A DNA stretch of 64,000 nt from Exobasidium rhododendri (lineage: Eukaryota > Basidiomycota > Exobasidiomycetes > Exobasidiales > Exobasidiaceae): NCBI GenBank assembly GCA_026210745.1, contig CP110630.1, positions 6,014,001 through 6,078,000 of the forward strand, in the 5' to 3' direction. The notes below the pieces were generated by a model. That model saw only the letters and a list, made by a program, of their open reading frames with translations. It searched no databases and was not told where the DNA came from. A program made the position numbers and the translations under genes. Positions 1-10,700 of this stretch are shown one piece after another; within the stretch, counting starts at the first letter, position 1, and every line of letters starts with the position of its first letter.

Positions 1-957
1 GACTTCCAAGCCAACATTACCCGAGCCAGATTCGAAGAGATCAACGCTGTGGCCTTCAAGAGCACCATGGACCCCGTCCAGAAGGTACTCAAGGACGCAA
101 AGATGTCCCAAGAGAAGGTCGACGACATTGTCCTCGTTGGAGGTTCCACCCGAATTCCCAAGATTCAGTCCCTTGTGTCCGAGGCATTCGGAGGTCGTCA
201 ATTGAACAAGTCCATCAACCCCGACGAGGCTGTTGCCTACGGTGCCGCCGTTCAAGCTGCCGTCTTGACCAACCAGACCAGTGACAAGACTGCTGACTTG
301 TTGTTGCTCGATGTTGCCCCTCTTTCGCTCGGTGTGGCCATGCAAGGAGATGTGTTCGGTGTCGTCGTTCCCAGAAATACACCTATCCCCACCTCCAAGA
401 CGAGGACCTTCACCACCGTTGAAGACAATCAACAACAGGTCACCTTCCCCGTCTACGAAGGAGAGCGAACGCAGTGCAAGGAGAACAAGCTGTTGGGTGA
501 ATTCGAGCTTACCGGTATCCCACCCATGCCCAAGGGACAGGCTGAACTCATCTGCACATTCGACGTTACGTCCGACGGTCTACTCCGCGTATCTGCTTCT
601 GAGCGAACATCGGGCCGAAAAGCGAACATCACCATCACGAACAGTGTCGGTCGATTGTCCTCCACAGAGATTGAACAGATGATCAAGGACTCTGAACAAT
701 TCAAGGCATCCGATAAGGAATTCCAAGCAAGACACGATGCACGAGCAGAATTGAGCCAATACGCAGAGAGTGTTGAAGGAACGATCAGTGGACCAAGCAT
801 CAACATGAAGAGAAACTTGAAGGTCCAAGTCGAACAAGAATTGGCAAAGGCACTTGAGTTGTTGGAGAAGGAAGACGCTACTGCCGACGACTTCCGAAGA
901 TCGTCGCTGAGATTGAAGAGAGCCGTGCAAAAGGGTATGGCCGGTGCCACTCGATGA
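1..957 (+). CDS. SSB1: Ribosome-associated Hsp70 (Ssb type), 5' truncated
   Basis: The frame is open from base 1 to a TGA at 955-957 and gives the last 318 residues of a cytosolic Hsp70; the start lies left of the window. The ATPase-domain end is visible ([11 protein letters not shown], then [11 protein letters not shown]), followed by the substrate-binding domain ([40 protein letters not shown]). It fits the Ssb subfamily: the C-terminus is short, ends [14 protein letters not shown] and lacks the EEVD tail of cytosolic Ssa proteins. By family knowledge it acts with the RAC co-chaperones on nascent chains at the ribosome exit tunnel. Ssb versus another Hsp70 class is inferred from the tail and length. 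No intron is present in the visible part. Confidence 0.92.
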   Translation, partial: DFQANITRARFEEINAVAFKSTMDPVQKVLKDAKMSQEKVDDIVLVGGSTRIPKIQSLVSEAFGGRQLNKSINPDEAVAYGAAVQAAVLTNQTSDKTADLLLLDVAPLSLGVAMQGDVFGVVVPRNTPIPTSKTRTFTTVEDNQQQVTFPVYEGERTQCKENKLLGEFELTGIPPMPKGQAELICTFDVTSDGLLRVSASERTSGRKANITITNSVGRLSSTEIEQMIKDSEQFKASDKEFQARHDARAELSQYAESVEGTISGPSINMKRNLKVQVEQELAKALELLEKEDATADDFRRSSLRLKRAVQKGMAGATR

Positions 958-1428
958 TTCAGTGTTGATTCATCTCTCTTGTGGATTGGGCCGTCAAGTC
1001 GACCCTTAGATGTACACACATCTTACCCAAACCCTCTTACCCTCTTCTCTTTCCTCTGTCATCTTACGCTCTTCTCTCTCACATTCTCCCCAAACCCAAA
1101 ACATACTTCACCGCGACATGTGATGAATACTATGAGATTTCAATGCTTCTCCTGAGTGAAGACCAGTTTCTGTCTGATCTTGATCTTGAGCTCCTCCTCC
1201 ACGTCAGGCTTTTCCACTGTAGAGCCCGATGCATAGTGAGTGCTCTCCATCTGCACATCCCCTTTTTCGGCTTTCAAAATGAAGACGCGACCGGGGTAGG
1301 GCAGTCTTTGTGTGGTTAAAGGAGGGGTAGTAGTGCAGCGCTTGTAAAGAATACCCGCGCACGTCCTCCCGCCGTCCGATTTGCTGACCTTGCCCCATCA
1401 ACCAACCTCAGAAGCAGCGTCGTGTACG
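958..1428. other. Intergenic, 3' flank of SSB and 5' flank of carrier gene
   Basis: The sequence is pyrimidine-rich just after the SSB stop, as expected for a 3' untranslated region. I see no supported gene, RNA or repeat. The last 100 bases are the leader of the following carrier gene. Confidence 0.5.
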
Positions 1429-2766
1429 ATGGCAGAGAGTGAATTGGTGCGTAGTTTAGGAGCGTTCTCTCCGTGTCTTACTTTGCTCACACCGGCATAA
1501 TAGCCTCCCTTCGCCCAAGCAACAGCGGGCGCTTGCGGTTCTCTGGTCTCCAACAGTCTCGTGTATCCCCTCGATCTACTGTCCACCAGACTACAAACAC
1601 AATCAAAGGGCAAAGGCAGCAAGGGTGAGTGGCAGATGTCTTGAGGGGTCAGTCTACCGCAATCTCTTCCAATCGAATCTAAATTGATACTTGCAAAAAC
1701 AGGGCATCAGTCAATCTATGGAGCGTTGCAGGAGATTGTGAGGAACAAGGGCATCCTGGGTCTCTACCAAGGATGGGCTGCCGACTCCATGTCAAACACC
1801 ATGAGCAAGTGGGTCACTGATGGTCTGTGAATGCGTCTGAATCTTGTCGTCTAAAGCTGCTCATCGCCTTCCACAGCTTTCTCTTCTTCTTCTTTCGGAG
1901 CTTCTTGATCGAAAGACTTCAAGCTAGAAAGCCTCCAGCTCCTTCAAGGGAGAAGGGCAAGGCTGGAGCTGTGGCTCTTAGCGCCGGAGAAGATCTTGCA
2001 GCTGGTATGCTAGCAGGCGTTGCCAGTCGCTTCTTCACTACGCCCTTGAGCAACGTCACTGTCCGACACCAAACGAGCTCGACTGCAAAAGAGAAACCCT
2101 CTGACGATGCAAAAGGAAAAGGAAAGGCACTCAACGAATCTGACAGCGACGACGATGAGGGAGAGTATAGTGATGAGCCAGGCATCATCGAGACCTTGAG
2201 TCAGATCGTAAAGGAAAAAGGGATTCCCGGTAAGTGTGGCAGGACAGATGGAGCCCTCTCCTTTCTCGTTCATTTTTGCTCATCCTACGTCTCGTGCTCT
2301 TCTCTCTCTCCCTCTTCTTTAAGGACTCTGGGCTGGCTATGAGACGGCTATACTGCTTTCAGTTTCCCCGGCTTTGACCTTCTACCTGACGCACATCATC
2401 ACCAGCGCAGCCTTGCCAAAATCATCCAGGGATAAGCCATCTTCCTTGCAGACTTTCTTTGTGAATGCTGCCGGTAATGCCGGTAGCACCGCTCTCCTCT
2501 TTCCCTTGATACTCAGCAAGACTAGACTACAATGGAGGAGTCCTAGTGGGAGGAAGATGTACAAGAGCCTCTTGGACGTCCTTCGAAAGACGGTCAAGAG
2601 GAACGGCGTGTCAGGCTTATATCAAGGACTTGAAAGCCAGCTTCTCAAGGGCCTCGTCTCTCATGGAACTACTATGGTCGTCAAACAGAGGGTTGAAGCA
2701 CTCTTTGTGACCCTGTTCCTCATCCTAAGAGCTCGTAGTATTCGAGGGTCAAGATCGGCCGCTTGA
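1429..2766 (+). CDS. ANT1: Peroxisomal adenine nucleotide carrier (PMP47/Ant1 type)
   Basis: Exons are 1429-1446, 1504-1624, 1703-1808, 1877-2229 and 2324-2766, giving 346 residues in frame. The first exon codes for only six residues. The product is an SLC25 carrier with three repeats. Its signatures are YPLDLLSTRLQ in repeat 1, TPLSNVTVRHQ in repeat 2 and FPLILSKTRLQ in repeat 3. These deviate from PX[DE]XX[KR] in the way known for peroxisomal PMP34/PMP47/Ant1 carriers, and the end GLYQGLESQLLKGLVSHGTT is typical of that group. By family it exchanges ATP for AMP or ADP across the peroxisomal membrane to support fatty-acid activation inside the organelle. An unusual acidic insert (about residues 140-185, with a run of Ser/Asp/Glu) lies in the loop after repeat 2 begins. 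Confidence 0.87.
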
Positions 2767-3078
2767 TAGATCAGCAGATTGTCCTCGCGTTGACTTAATC
2801 TTCTCTTACCCTTCAATTCATCACATTCTTTGTAATGACATTCGTTGATCGTGGATAAGCGTGGGAGAGAAAGAGAACAGCGGCTTGCGACTCCCAACAT
2901 GCCATCAATGGCGGCGGACTTATCCTTTCGCACGTCACTGACTTTGACGCGTTAAGTCCTTGTGCCTTTCGTTGTAGGTCAGGCAGAATAAATTCACTGC
3001 TTTGCCTTACCTCCTCGCCCTCCGTCTAAAGTCAATTGGTCCATGTCGAGGGCATGAGGGGCTGAGAGGTGAAGAGGA
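2767..3078. other. Intergenic
   Basis: This is the 3' flank of the carrier gene and leader of the next gene. Nothing else supported is seen. Confidence 0.45.
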
Positions 3079-4266
3079 ATGGTACAGACCTACCAGGCGA
3101 GGAGTCAATTTGAGTGAGTCGACGACCTTCTCTCTTTGTTCCTCGCTTCTATAACAGCGAATGAAGGGGAGGTTTGCGCAATTGCATAGAGAGAGAGAGG
3201 AGCTTCGCCACTTACACAGGGAAACACCTACAGTATCCCTTATTGTATCCTGTGCCCAGTCTATTTCCTACGCTATCCGAACTCGCTTGCAAGCCATGTT
3301 CTTTCTGTCGATGTCCTATCTCGTGAGATCATTCATCGCCCCATGGAAGGTCAAAGCGAAGAACAAACCATACTGAGGACTTCTCGTCTGATCTTGAAGA
3401 GAGGTACACTACCGAAATGGGCACCAAGAGGAATCCTACAAAATACCGAAAGCTGGGTCTTGGAAGAGACAGAGGTGGAATTGGATCCTCTGACGACTGA
3501 CAAAGTGGTGGAAGATAGAAAGGGAAAGGGAAGAGAAATGAAAAGTTGGACTAGGAATTTGGATCACACTACAGTCATGGCTGTCACTGAACTCAATACC
3601 TTCAGAGAGAGGCTTCATCGTAGCAATGTTCCTTCGAGCTCAAAAGAGAGGAGTGGCACAGCTACTGTAGGACTCAGATCAAGGTTTGAAGTCACCTCAA
3701 GTGTCAGCCTTGGTTTGCTGCGGACTCGGATCGAGAAGTTTGGCCTGAATCGAGTACTGACTCATATCGACTCGGTGAGAAGATGAGTGTTTGTGGGCGA
3801 GGGAGATGTAATTGAAATTGACGTAGAAAGATCTCTTGCCATCTTGCACTAGTCTCGAAATGGCATCCTCCTTACTCACACACGGTTCCTCGAGCAAAGG
3901 TTGGGAGTATTATCAGGTGAAGCCAGTCTTGGACCACAGAGTGGAGCGATGACAACCTCCAAGCGATCTCGCCTAGTGACCGCTCTTCGACCTCCCTTCT
4001 TGGACGGTGACTTTGAGGGTCCGATTGCAAGGCTCAAGATTCGTCTTCTCGGTGTGCGGCACTGGTGGAGGAACCTCGATCGTGGAGGAGTGGGAAACAA
4101 GGGCAGCATCAGGGGAGCGACCGATCAACAAGGACAGGCAATCGAGACAGAAGACGGGAATCTAACACATGCAGAGCGACTGAGGAAGCGGCTGTTGTAT
4201 CTGCGAGATCAAAGTAAGTATGCCTTTCGTCGTCAGGAAGTGGTAGAGGAAAACGATGACGACTAG
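3079..4266 (+). CDS. UPS1: PRELI/MSF1 (Ups1-like) mitochondrial lipid-transfer protein
   Basis: Exons 3079-3113, 3234-3774 and 3895-4266 join in phase to 315 residues. The first intron (donor GTGAGT at 3114, acceptor CAG ending 3233) was chosen because it restores the PRELI start: MVQTYQARSQF, then VYFLRYPNSLASHVLSVDVL at the usual spacing. Further family marks are LRTSRLILKRGTLPKWAPRG, ESWVLEETEVEL and SWTRNLDHTTVMAV, closest to Ups1, which shuttles phosphatidic acid across the intermembrane space with Mdm35. The PRELI domain is interrupted by a charged stretch (about residues 107-117) and the protein continues some 120 residues past the domain with a basic, low-complexity tail absent from yeast Ups1 (175 residues). 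The function is by homology; the tail's role is unknown. Confidence 0.85.
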
Positions 4267-4353
4267 AGCAGGGACAATAATCTTAATTGAATTAAATGGT
4301 ACATTGAGTTTTGAGGACGTCTGAGCCCAGATTGGTGTTGTTTCAGAAGGATT

Positions 4354-5465
4354 TTAGTATCGCTTTTGACTTAGGAAGTCTTTTGTTGCTTCAAAGGTAA
4401 TGAACTGCGGGGCGAAGATGCGGGATTATTAGAAGCGATTGCATCGTACCTTTCTGGCCGACATAGGCACTCACAAGAACTGCGTTGACAGGCAGCGCCC
4501 GCAGCATTGTCGGCCCTACCCCGGCAAGGAAGGCTCTCCACCCGCCTTCTCGAAACGTAGCCTTTGCAGCTGTTAGGAATGCGTTCCCTTCGCCTGGACG
4601 TCGATTCGTGGCCTGTACTCTAGTCTTGACTACATCAGCTCCAAATGTTGACAGCCAGGCAAGAAGACCGGCAGCTCCGCCAGACATTGCCAGGTCGAAA
4701 TTGGTCAGTTTTGCCTTTTCTCCGTGCTTCAGAGAGAGTGCCCACCGGTTGAAAACCTCGTATGACAGAAAGTAAGGACCATAGCCTAGATCTCGAATGC
4801 AGGTGCAGCCTAGACCTCGATAGATTCCTCGAAGACCACCTTGATTCCAGACGCTCTTGATGACGTACATTGTGCTTGGCTGCTTCACCTTGACATCGGC
4901 AAAGAGTTGCTGTCGAATTTTGATGAGGTCGATGGGCGAGGTGATGAGACTGTTGCGCAGGAAAGAAAAGAAAGGTAAGCTTGGTAACGTGAAGGCGGAC
5001 CCCTCCACGGTCACCTCACGCTGAAACGACTCCGCTCGCACAGCCAGCCAGGAATATGTCTCGCAGTCTGGCTTGTTCGCTATCATGCTGCAAGTTCCGC
5101 AGAACGAGGCCATAGACGCCAAAGACGGAAGCATTCATGAGGGCTACACCGAGCATAGGCGACGTGACTCCCTTGTACAGTCCAACGAATCGCTCTTCGG
5201 CGATGATCCTTCGTAAAGCATCGAGCGATGATGTGTAGCGTGTCGTGATCGAGCGAGAAAGAAGCGGAGATGAAGATGTGCTGGATGATACATGAGCATG
5301 CTGATCCGGTATGCTGGAAGTAGAGGGTGCCTGAGATTGAGCTTGCAATCGAGTCTTGATGGTGTCGAAAGGATGCCCAGCTAGAAGGCTTGCGACACCA
5401 CCGACGGTGCCTGCTATGAAATCGACCAAAGGAGAGACAACATTGCCCACTCCTCCACCTTCCAT
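4354..5465 (-). CDS. Mitochondrial carrier family (SLC25) protein
   Basis: Exons in gene order are 5465-5020, 4949-4475 and 4404-4354, giving 323 residues. The start MEGGGVGNVVSPLVDFIAGT leads straight into transmembrane helix 1. Carrier signatures are HPFDTIKTRLQ, SPIDLIKIRQQ and FGADVVKTRVQ. The third lacks the helix-kinking proline (Gly instead). The last intron uses the GTGAGT directly after PVNAVL, which makes the normal carrier end (FITFEATKDFLSQ); reading past it gives a poor tail. A Ser-rich loop of about 30 residues follows helix 1. The substrate cannot be told from the sequence; SLC25A45/48-like or carnitine/ornithine-type carriers are candidates. It is divergent from the oxidoreductase gene at 5730, sharing a 264-base promoter region. 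Confidence 0.87.
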
Positions 5466-5729
5466 ACTCTCCCAGTCTCACAGCGCACCAAGAGAGGATA
5501 ACGTCTGCTTATTGGTGACGATCGGCGAGGAGGGTGGGGGAATTTAGAATGGGCTAGTTTATAGTATAGAATGAGGCTAAGTACAGTTTTCCCTCGGCGC
5601 GCTTTCTATTTCTTCTAACTTCTTCTTCTCCGGACATAACCACTACCTCCACGTCGGAATATTTTCCCACTCAGGCTCTATTTAGGATTCGACGCAGACG
5701 TACGCTGATCCTGCTTCCCATCAACAATC

Positions 5730-7033
5730 ATGTCTACTCTACCCAAAGTCAACAAAGCGTGGGTGCTCAACGAGTATGCCAAGGGTCCTGTCAACGATAG
5801 CACTTTCAAGCTGAAGGAGCTTCCGTTGCCTGACACGGAAAACCTGCCAAAGAACAATGTTCTGGTCAAGGTCCTTCGTCTTGCTATGGAGCCGGCAATG
5901 AGACCATCTGTCTCTGAAGGCAAGTCATATCGACCACCGCACCCTCTTGGAGAGACGATGTGGGCGATTGGCATCGGTGAAGTCGTGGCGAGTAATAGCA
6001 ATGCGTTTGCAGTGGGATCAAAAGTCACTGGCCTGTTGAACATGCAGGAATACGCACTCGTGGACGCTGGTTCGATTAAGCCATACGAAGAGAAGATTGG
6101 TCTCGAACATCTTTCAGGTCTGTCTGTGGCCGGTAAAGCTGCCCACATTGGCCTGTTCCATGTCGGGGAGTGCAAGAAGGGAGACGTGGTGCTTGTCAGT
6201 GCAGCTGCTGGTGCGACAGGCCAAGCAGTGAGTGGGGGCTACAGGAGACGAATGATGGTCTCCATCTCTCCTTTATTTTCTTTTCTGACACATACAATCC
6301 TATTCAGGTCGTCCAAATGGCTAGGGCAGCCGGCGCATCCCGAGTGATTGGTATCGCCTCTAAAGCTAAATGTGACTCCGTTGTGAAGGCAGGTGCAGAC
6401 CTTTGCTTGGACTACGGCTCGCCCAACTTTGCCGAAGAGCTCCGTAAGGCGACTGAAGAAAAGGTCAATGTGTACTTTGACAACACAGGAGGTCCTATCA
6501 CCGATGCTGCTCTTGTTTGCATGGCGACCTTTGGACGCATCGCCGTCTGCGGAGCCATCAGCGTGAGTCCACGGTCATTTGGGGAAGAAAGGAAAGGAGA
6601 AAGAGAAAGGTACGTTTCAGGTATTGTAAGCTGAATCTCCCTCACTCTCATAACAACAGGAGTATCAAAATATGGGAGGCGCTGACAATGACGTCTACCA
6701 TGGTATAAAGAACTGGCGATACGTTCTCACGTCGGAGTTGACCATTCGCGGCTTTATCTGCGGTAAGGTGTCCCAACAAGCAATGAAGGATGCTGATGAA
6801 GGACTTCGGCAATTTATAATAGATGGCAAAGTAAAGACGGAGTGAGTTCCCGGTACTAGAGAGGCTGGCAAGCACGGCTGTGAGTCTGGCCGATCCCTGA
6901 CACTTCATCGTTTCCCCTTTCCGCCAGTATCTACACATTCCCGCAAACAGGCATTGAACACTGCATTGAAGCCTTCCTTGGCCTCTTCAGTGGTCAAAAC
7001 AAGGGAAAGATGACGATCAAGATTGCCGAATAG
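5730..7033 (+). CDS. NADP-dependent MDR oxidoreductase (alkenal/prostaglandin reductase type)
   Basis: Exons 5730-6227, 6308-6562, 6660-6841 and 6928-7033 join to 346 residues. This is the usual length of the zinc-free medium-chain reductases (human PTGR1, plant double-bond reductases, yeast YML131W). The N-terminal half is the GroES-like fold (VLVKVLRLAMEPAMRPSV). The nucleotide-binding motif is SAAAGATGQAVVQMARAAGA, followed by YFDNTGG and a C-terminal GKMTIKIAE. No zinc-ligand pattern is seen. The family reduces alpha,beta-unsaturated aldehydes and ketones with NADPH, often as a detoxification step. The exact substrate is not known. All four junctions follow GT-AG. Confidence 0.9.
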
Positions 7034-7562
7034 ACCCCTCATGACCGCCGTACGACAGCTACTCCTCTGGATTGCAAAACCCCACGCAGCCATATCCTCT
7101 ATCATGTTCCATACTAAGTAAATTAATTAATCTCTCGTTCTCCTCTTTGGACAAACTGATTCCTTCTCTCTGATTCTTTGCCATCTGCGTTTGGTACTGC
7201 CTGGTCCGTGCGCGCGTTATTGTTTGGTTTGCTAGTGGGCAGGGTTGCAGTGACGCAACTGCTGCGTGCAGTGGGTCCAGAGCGGAGGCAGACATCCCCG
7301 TTCCTATCCTCGGCGGCCAGCGTGATGCGTGTTATATATTCTCTTTTGAAAGAGCCGGGTTTGACCACCTCTAAACTTCTTACCATCACCGCTATTCCCT
7401 TCATTGACTTGAGGAGAGCTAGACCCGTTACTTACACACAGTGAGTTGGTTGTCACCTTCTCATACATCCAGTAGCCTTGCAAAGAGCGAACGAGCGAAA
7501 CACCGGACTGACTCCAGACGGACCCTCCACTTACCTATCTTCTCGTTGATCGCCGCTTAGAA
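7034..7562. other. Intergenic
   Basis: This is the 3' flank of the MDR gene and promoter of the SDR gene. A TATA-like TTATATATT lies near 7330, but it is over 200 bases from the next start and I do not assign it. No gene or repeat is supported. Confidence 0.4.
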
Positions 7563-8676
7563 ATGGTATTTACAGTGAGTGTGATGTGGCGAGTTGCGAG
7601 GTAGTCATTTCCGATCATACTGACGGACTCACACTGTTCATCACAACAGATTGATCTCAAAGGAAAGACTGTCGTCGTGACTGGAGGAAACCGAGGGATC
7701 GGTGAGTAAGGCGGGGATCTTATCTCTACCAGGAATATCGAGCGCCGCTTGCTAACAATTCGGCCTGCATTCGTCCCCAATCTATTAGGTCTTGCCATGT
7801 CCGAAGCATGTGCCAATGCCGGAGCAAATGTAGGCATCCTCTTCCACTCCCACCCAAAGGCACACGAAGCTGCTGAGAATGTCGCCAAGAAGTACGGCGT
7901 CAAGGCCAAGGCTTATCAGTGCGATGTGGGTGATGCCAAGTTGGTCAAGAGCACCATCGAAAAGATTGAAGGAGACTTGGGTACGCCCATTGTTGCCTTG
8001 ATGGCCAATGCTGGTGTCTCCGTCGTCAAGCCCGCTTTGGAATTGACTACCGAAGATTTCCACAAGGTATTTGATGCCAACGTCCTCGGCGCCTTCAACT
8101 CTTGTCAAGCTATCGCTCAACATTGGGTTGACAAGAAGTTCCAAGGTGGTAGCATCGTCATCACCAGCTCCATGAGCTCCTCCCTGTACAATCAAAAGGG
8201 CCTCAATGACCCATTGACTCAGATCTTCTACAACGCCAGTAAAGGAGCTGCTACCAACATGGTCAAGGGTCTTGCTACCGAATTTGCAAAGTACGGCATC
8301 CGAGTCAACGCTTTGGAGCCAGGGTAAGTTAATATCCACTCTTGCCCGTCATACAATCTTCGTGGACAGCGTACTGATATTGTCATTCTCCTCTCTAAAG
8401 TTTCACTGCTACCGAACAGACCAGCGGTATGGAGGAAAGCATCAAGAACTACCAAGCCGAGAGTGTCCCCCTCCGACGATTTGCTGAGCCTCATGAGCAA
8501 GGTGACCCAGCCTTGTTCCTCATCAGCCCAAGTGTGAGTGTTGCGAGGTGTAATTTGAGCACGATTTTGACAAGATGCTCACCCGATGCGCCCCCTCTCT
8601 CATTGTTCCCCCTCTCCAGGCATCTTACATCACTGGAACCATTCTGCGACCCGACGGTGGTTTCTCTGCCTACTAA
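7563..8676 (+). CDS. Short-chain dehydrogenase/reductase (sorbose reductase/mannitol dehydrogenase type)
   Basis: Exons 7563-7574, 7650-7701, 7789-8323, 8401-8533 and 8620-8676 join to 262 residues, a standard classical SDR length. The first exon holds only four codons. The cofactor motif is TGGNRGIG (split by an intron), followed by NAG, the catalytic serine in ITSSMSS and the YxxxK pair in YNASKGA. The end is DGGFSAY, as in fungal NADP(H)-dependent mannitol dehydrogenases and L-sorbose reductases such as Sou1. By family it should interconvert a ketose and a polyol in the cytosol with NADPH. The substrate is inferred from the family only. It lies 529 bases after another NADPH reductase, but nothing shows co-regulation. 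Confidence 0.9.
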
Positions 8677-9388
8677 ATCTGCTGCCTCTTGTTCAAGCAA
8701 AGGAAAGAGAACAGATCTGGCCGCACGATGATGGAAGATAGTGTAATCAATCACCATTCCTTCCTCGCAGCGTAGAAAGTTAAATAAGAGACCATAGCAT
8801 AATAATATGAATGAAAAAATCGAATTGCACGTCGTTTCAATCGGCAGAATACATTGTCTAGATTTATGTGGGGATGATGTGTGCATCCCTTCTTGAGTAG
8901 CTATTGGTAAGAGACTGACAAAGAGCACTCAATATGTAATGAGAAGCAAATATAAAATAAACATAAATCTTTGCTACGTTTCCCTCAGCCACTGGCCAGC
9001 CAATTGGAGCCAATGTGATGAATAGGCAGCAGGTGTGGGTTGGAAGAAGTGACCAGAACGGGAGGCAGGGGATTATACTCTGGGTGTGTCGTCTGGTCTC
9101 TCGAAATGCCTGCTGTCAGTCAATTTTGCAATACAGAATTCCCTTGATTAAATGTGATGTCGATTCGAGGGAAGAGAAGATGAGTGAAGTGGTAACCTCA
9201 GGAAGAAAGAACGTCCGTCCCCTGCCCGCGAGAGGACGCAAAATTTGTTTGCAGCGCGAAAGCAGTGAAGGAGAGGACCACGTGACCTAGCTTCGGGAGG
9301 AAGAAAGGAAAAACTCCTGTTAGGAATTCCTTAATCCTCGTTCTCACAAGGCCGCCTCCCTTAGGTCCTTGTCACTGCGACGACTGAG
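8677..9388. other. Intergenic with a CACGTG site
   Basis: A 3' flank rich in A/T runs to about 8980. A palindromic CACGTG at 9279-9284 lies 105 bases before the next start. No coding frame with family support is seen. Confidence 0.5.
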
Positions 9389-10039
9389 ATGCCGGCATCT
9401 GAAATAGATGACATATTCTCAGGGAAGGCGAGCTCTTCGAGAGTTGCAATGACTGAGCCTGTCGTTGCTGATAAGAAACAGAAAAAAAGCAAGAAAAGAA
9501 AGTCAACGGAGGCAGCAGACGGAGGGGAGTCAGTAGTGGCAGCAGCAGCAGCAGCAGCAGCAGCAGGGCAGGGCAAGGTGAAGAAGGCAGGTAAGGGAAA
9601 GGAGAAGACGAAAGAGCTCAAACCAGCAAAAGAAACAAAGAATGTGGCAGAGACAGTGATGGACCCATCCAAGAGCATTGAGGCGAAAGCGGCAAAGAAG
9701 CACAAGGGCACAACGAAATCATTAAATGAGGAAGACGAGGATTTTAGGGACACCAGAGGCAAGAAGAGTGAGTGTGTGTCGCTAGAGCAAGGGCAAGGGG
9801 AAGGAATCTTAGACACTGATACGGTCCTTTTGCTCGATCTTTAGGGGCGAAAACGGAGGATGGGCTACCCATCTACTCTGCGGAAGAGCTTCAGATCGAC
9901 GAGGAGTCTGGTGGTGAGTGAGAGTGCCCTTGGAAGAATTTCCTGATATTCCCTCAATCATAAGCTGACGAATGCGCTTTCTGCCTCGCCTTTCTCAGGT
10001 ACTCCTCTCTGTCCCTTTGACTGCGAGTGCTGCCACTGA
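9389..10039 (+). CDS. DUF1764 family protein
   Basis: Exons 9389-9767, 9845-9913 and 9999-10039 join to 162 residues. The N-terminal two thirds is low complexity: Lys/Glu-rich, KKQKKSKKRK, and a run of nine alanines from GCA repeats near 9540. The C-terminus is the conserved part: TRGKKRAKTEDGLPIYS, then EEL, and the end GGTPLCPFDCECCH. This pattern (EDGLPIYSxEEL ... GGTPLCPFDCxCC) marks DUF1764, a eukaryotic family of unknown function. The two short last exons (69 and 41 bases) hold nearly all of the diagnostic motif, so the gene is easy to miss. The basic N-terminus suggests a nuclear or nucleolar protein; that is inference. Confidence 0.85.
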
Positions 10040-10700
10040 GGAGTCGCTTGTGTACAAAAGGCATGTATCGCTGGCAAAGCAATGTGACCTTTGACACAAA
10101 TTGCGGGCAGCACATCACCTCTTCTTCCGTTCCCACCTCTCTCCATTTTCTGCCCTCTCCTTATCACGAACGTCGTTTTAACCCAAGCGATAGTACGACC
10201 ATTATGAGGGCAAAGAGCAATCACCTAGCCTGCTTTCGCTATCACTCTCAGGGGTACTTCCCCAATGAAGAGTCATAGATAGTAGCTCGCAAACATCTCC
10301 GTGTACGATAATTCCTTTTTCATCATATATTATTTCATTGCAACATAGTCGTCAACTACATTTTGAAAGATGTGCACCTTTTGAGCATTGATTATGTGGA
10401 CAGACAAGACGACATGGTCTGTGACGTTGCTGTGAGTAATCGGTCCGATTGCGATCATTCTTCCCCGCAACTAGCAAGCCTAGCAAGAGAGTGGATGAAC
10501 TTTCTGCTGGCAAAGTGATTTGGCGGGGGTGGTTAAGGATGAAAGGGGAGGAAGGATCAGGTCGCGAGAGATTTATTATGATATTGGAATGGAGGAATGC
10601 TGTCGTGAGGAGTGGGAGCTGTTAGAAATTTGGTACTCTGACGAGAGGCCGGTCACGCAGTATACTCACGGTACAATACATGAGCTGGGAGAGGAGGCTT
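10040..10700. other. Intergenic between tail-to-tail genes
   Basis: This is the shared 3' region of the DUF1764 gene (+) and RPT3 (-). I see open frames but none with a start context, splice logic or family resemblance I can support. Confidence 0.45.

Noticed and set aside
453-1019. Long open frame on the minus strand over the Hsp70 gene
   Set aside because: It is the antisense shadow of a strongly conserved coding region. Similar shadows lie over 7785-8339, 24162-24907 and 47585-49351.
4391-4474. Reading the SLC25 carrier straight through past VSAYVGQK
   Set aside because: It gives a non-carrier tail, while the GTGAGT right after PVNAVL joins to FITFEATKDF, the family's usual end.
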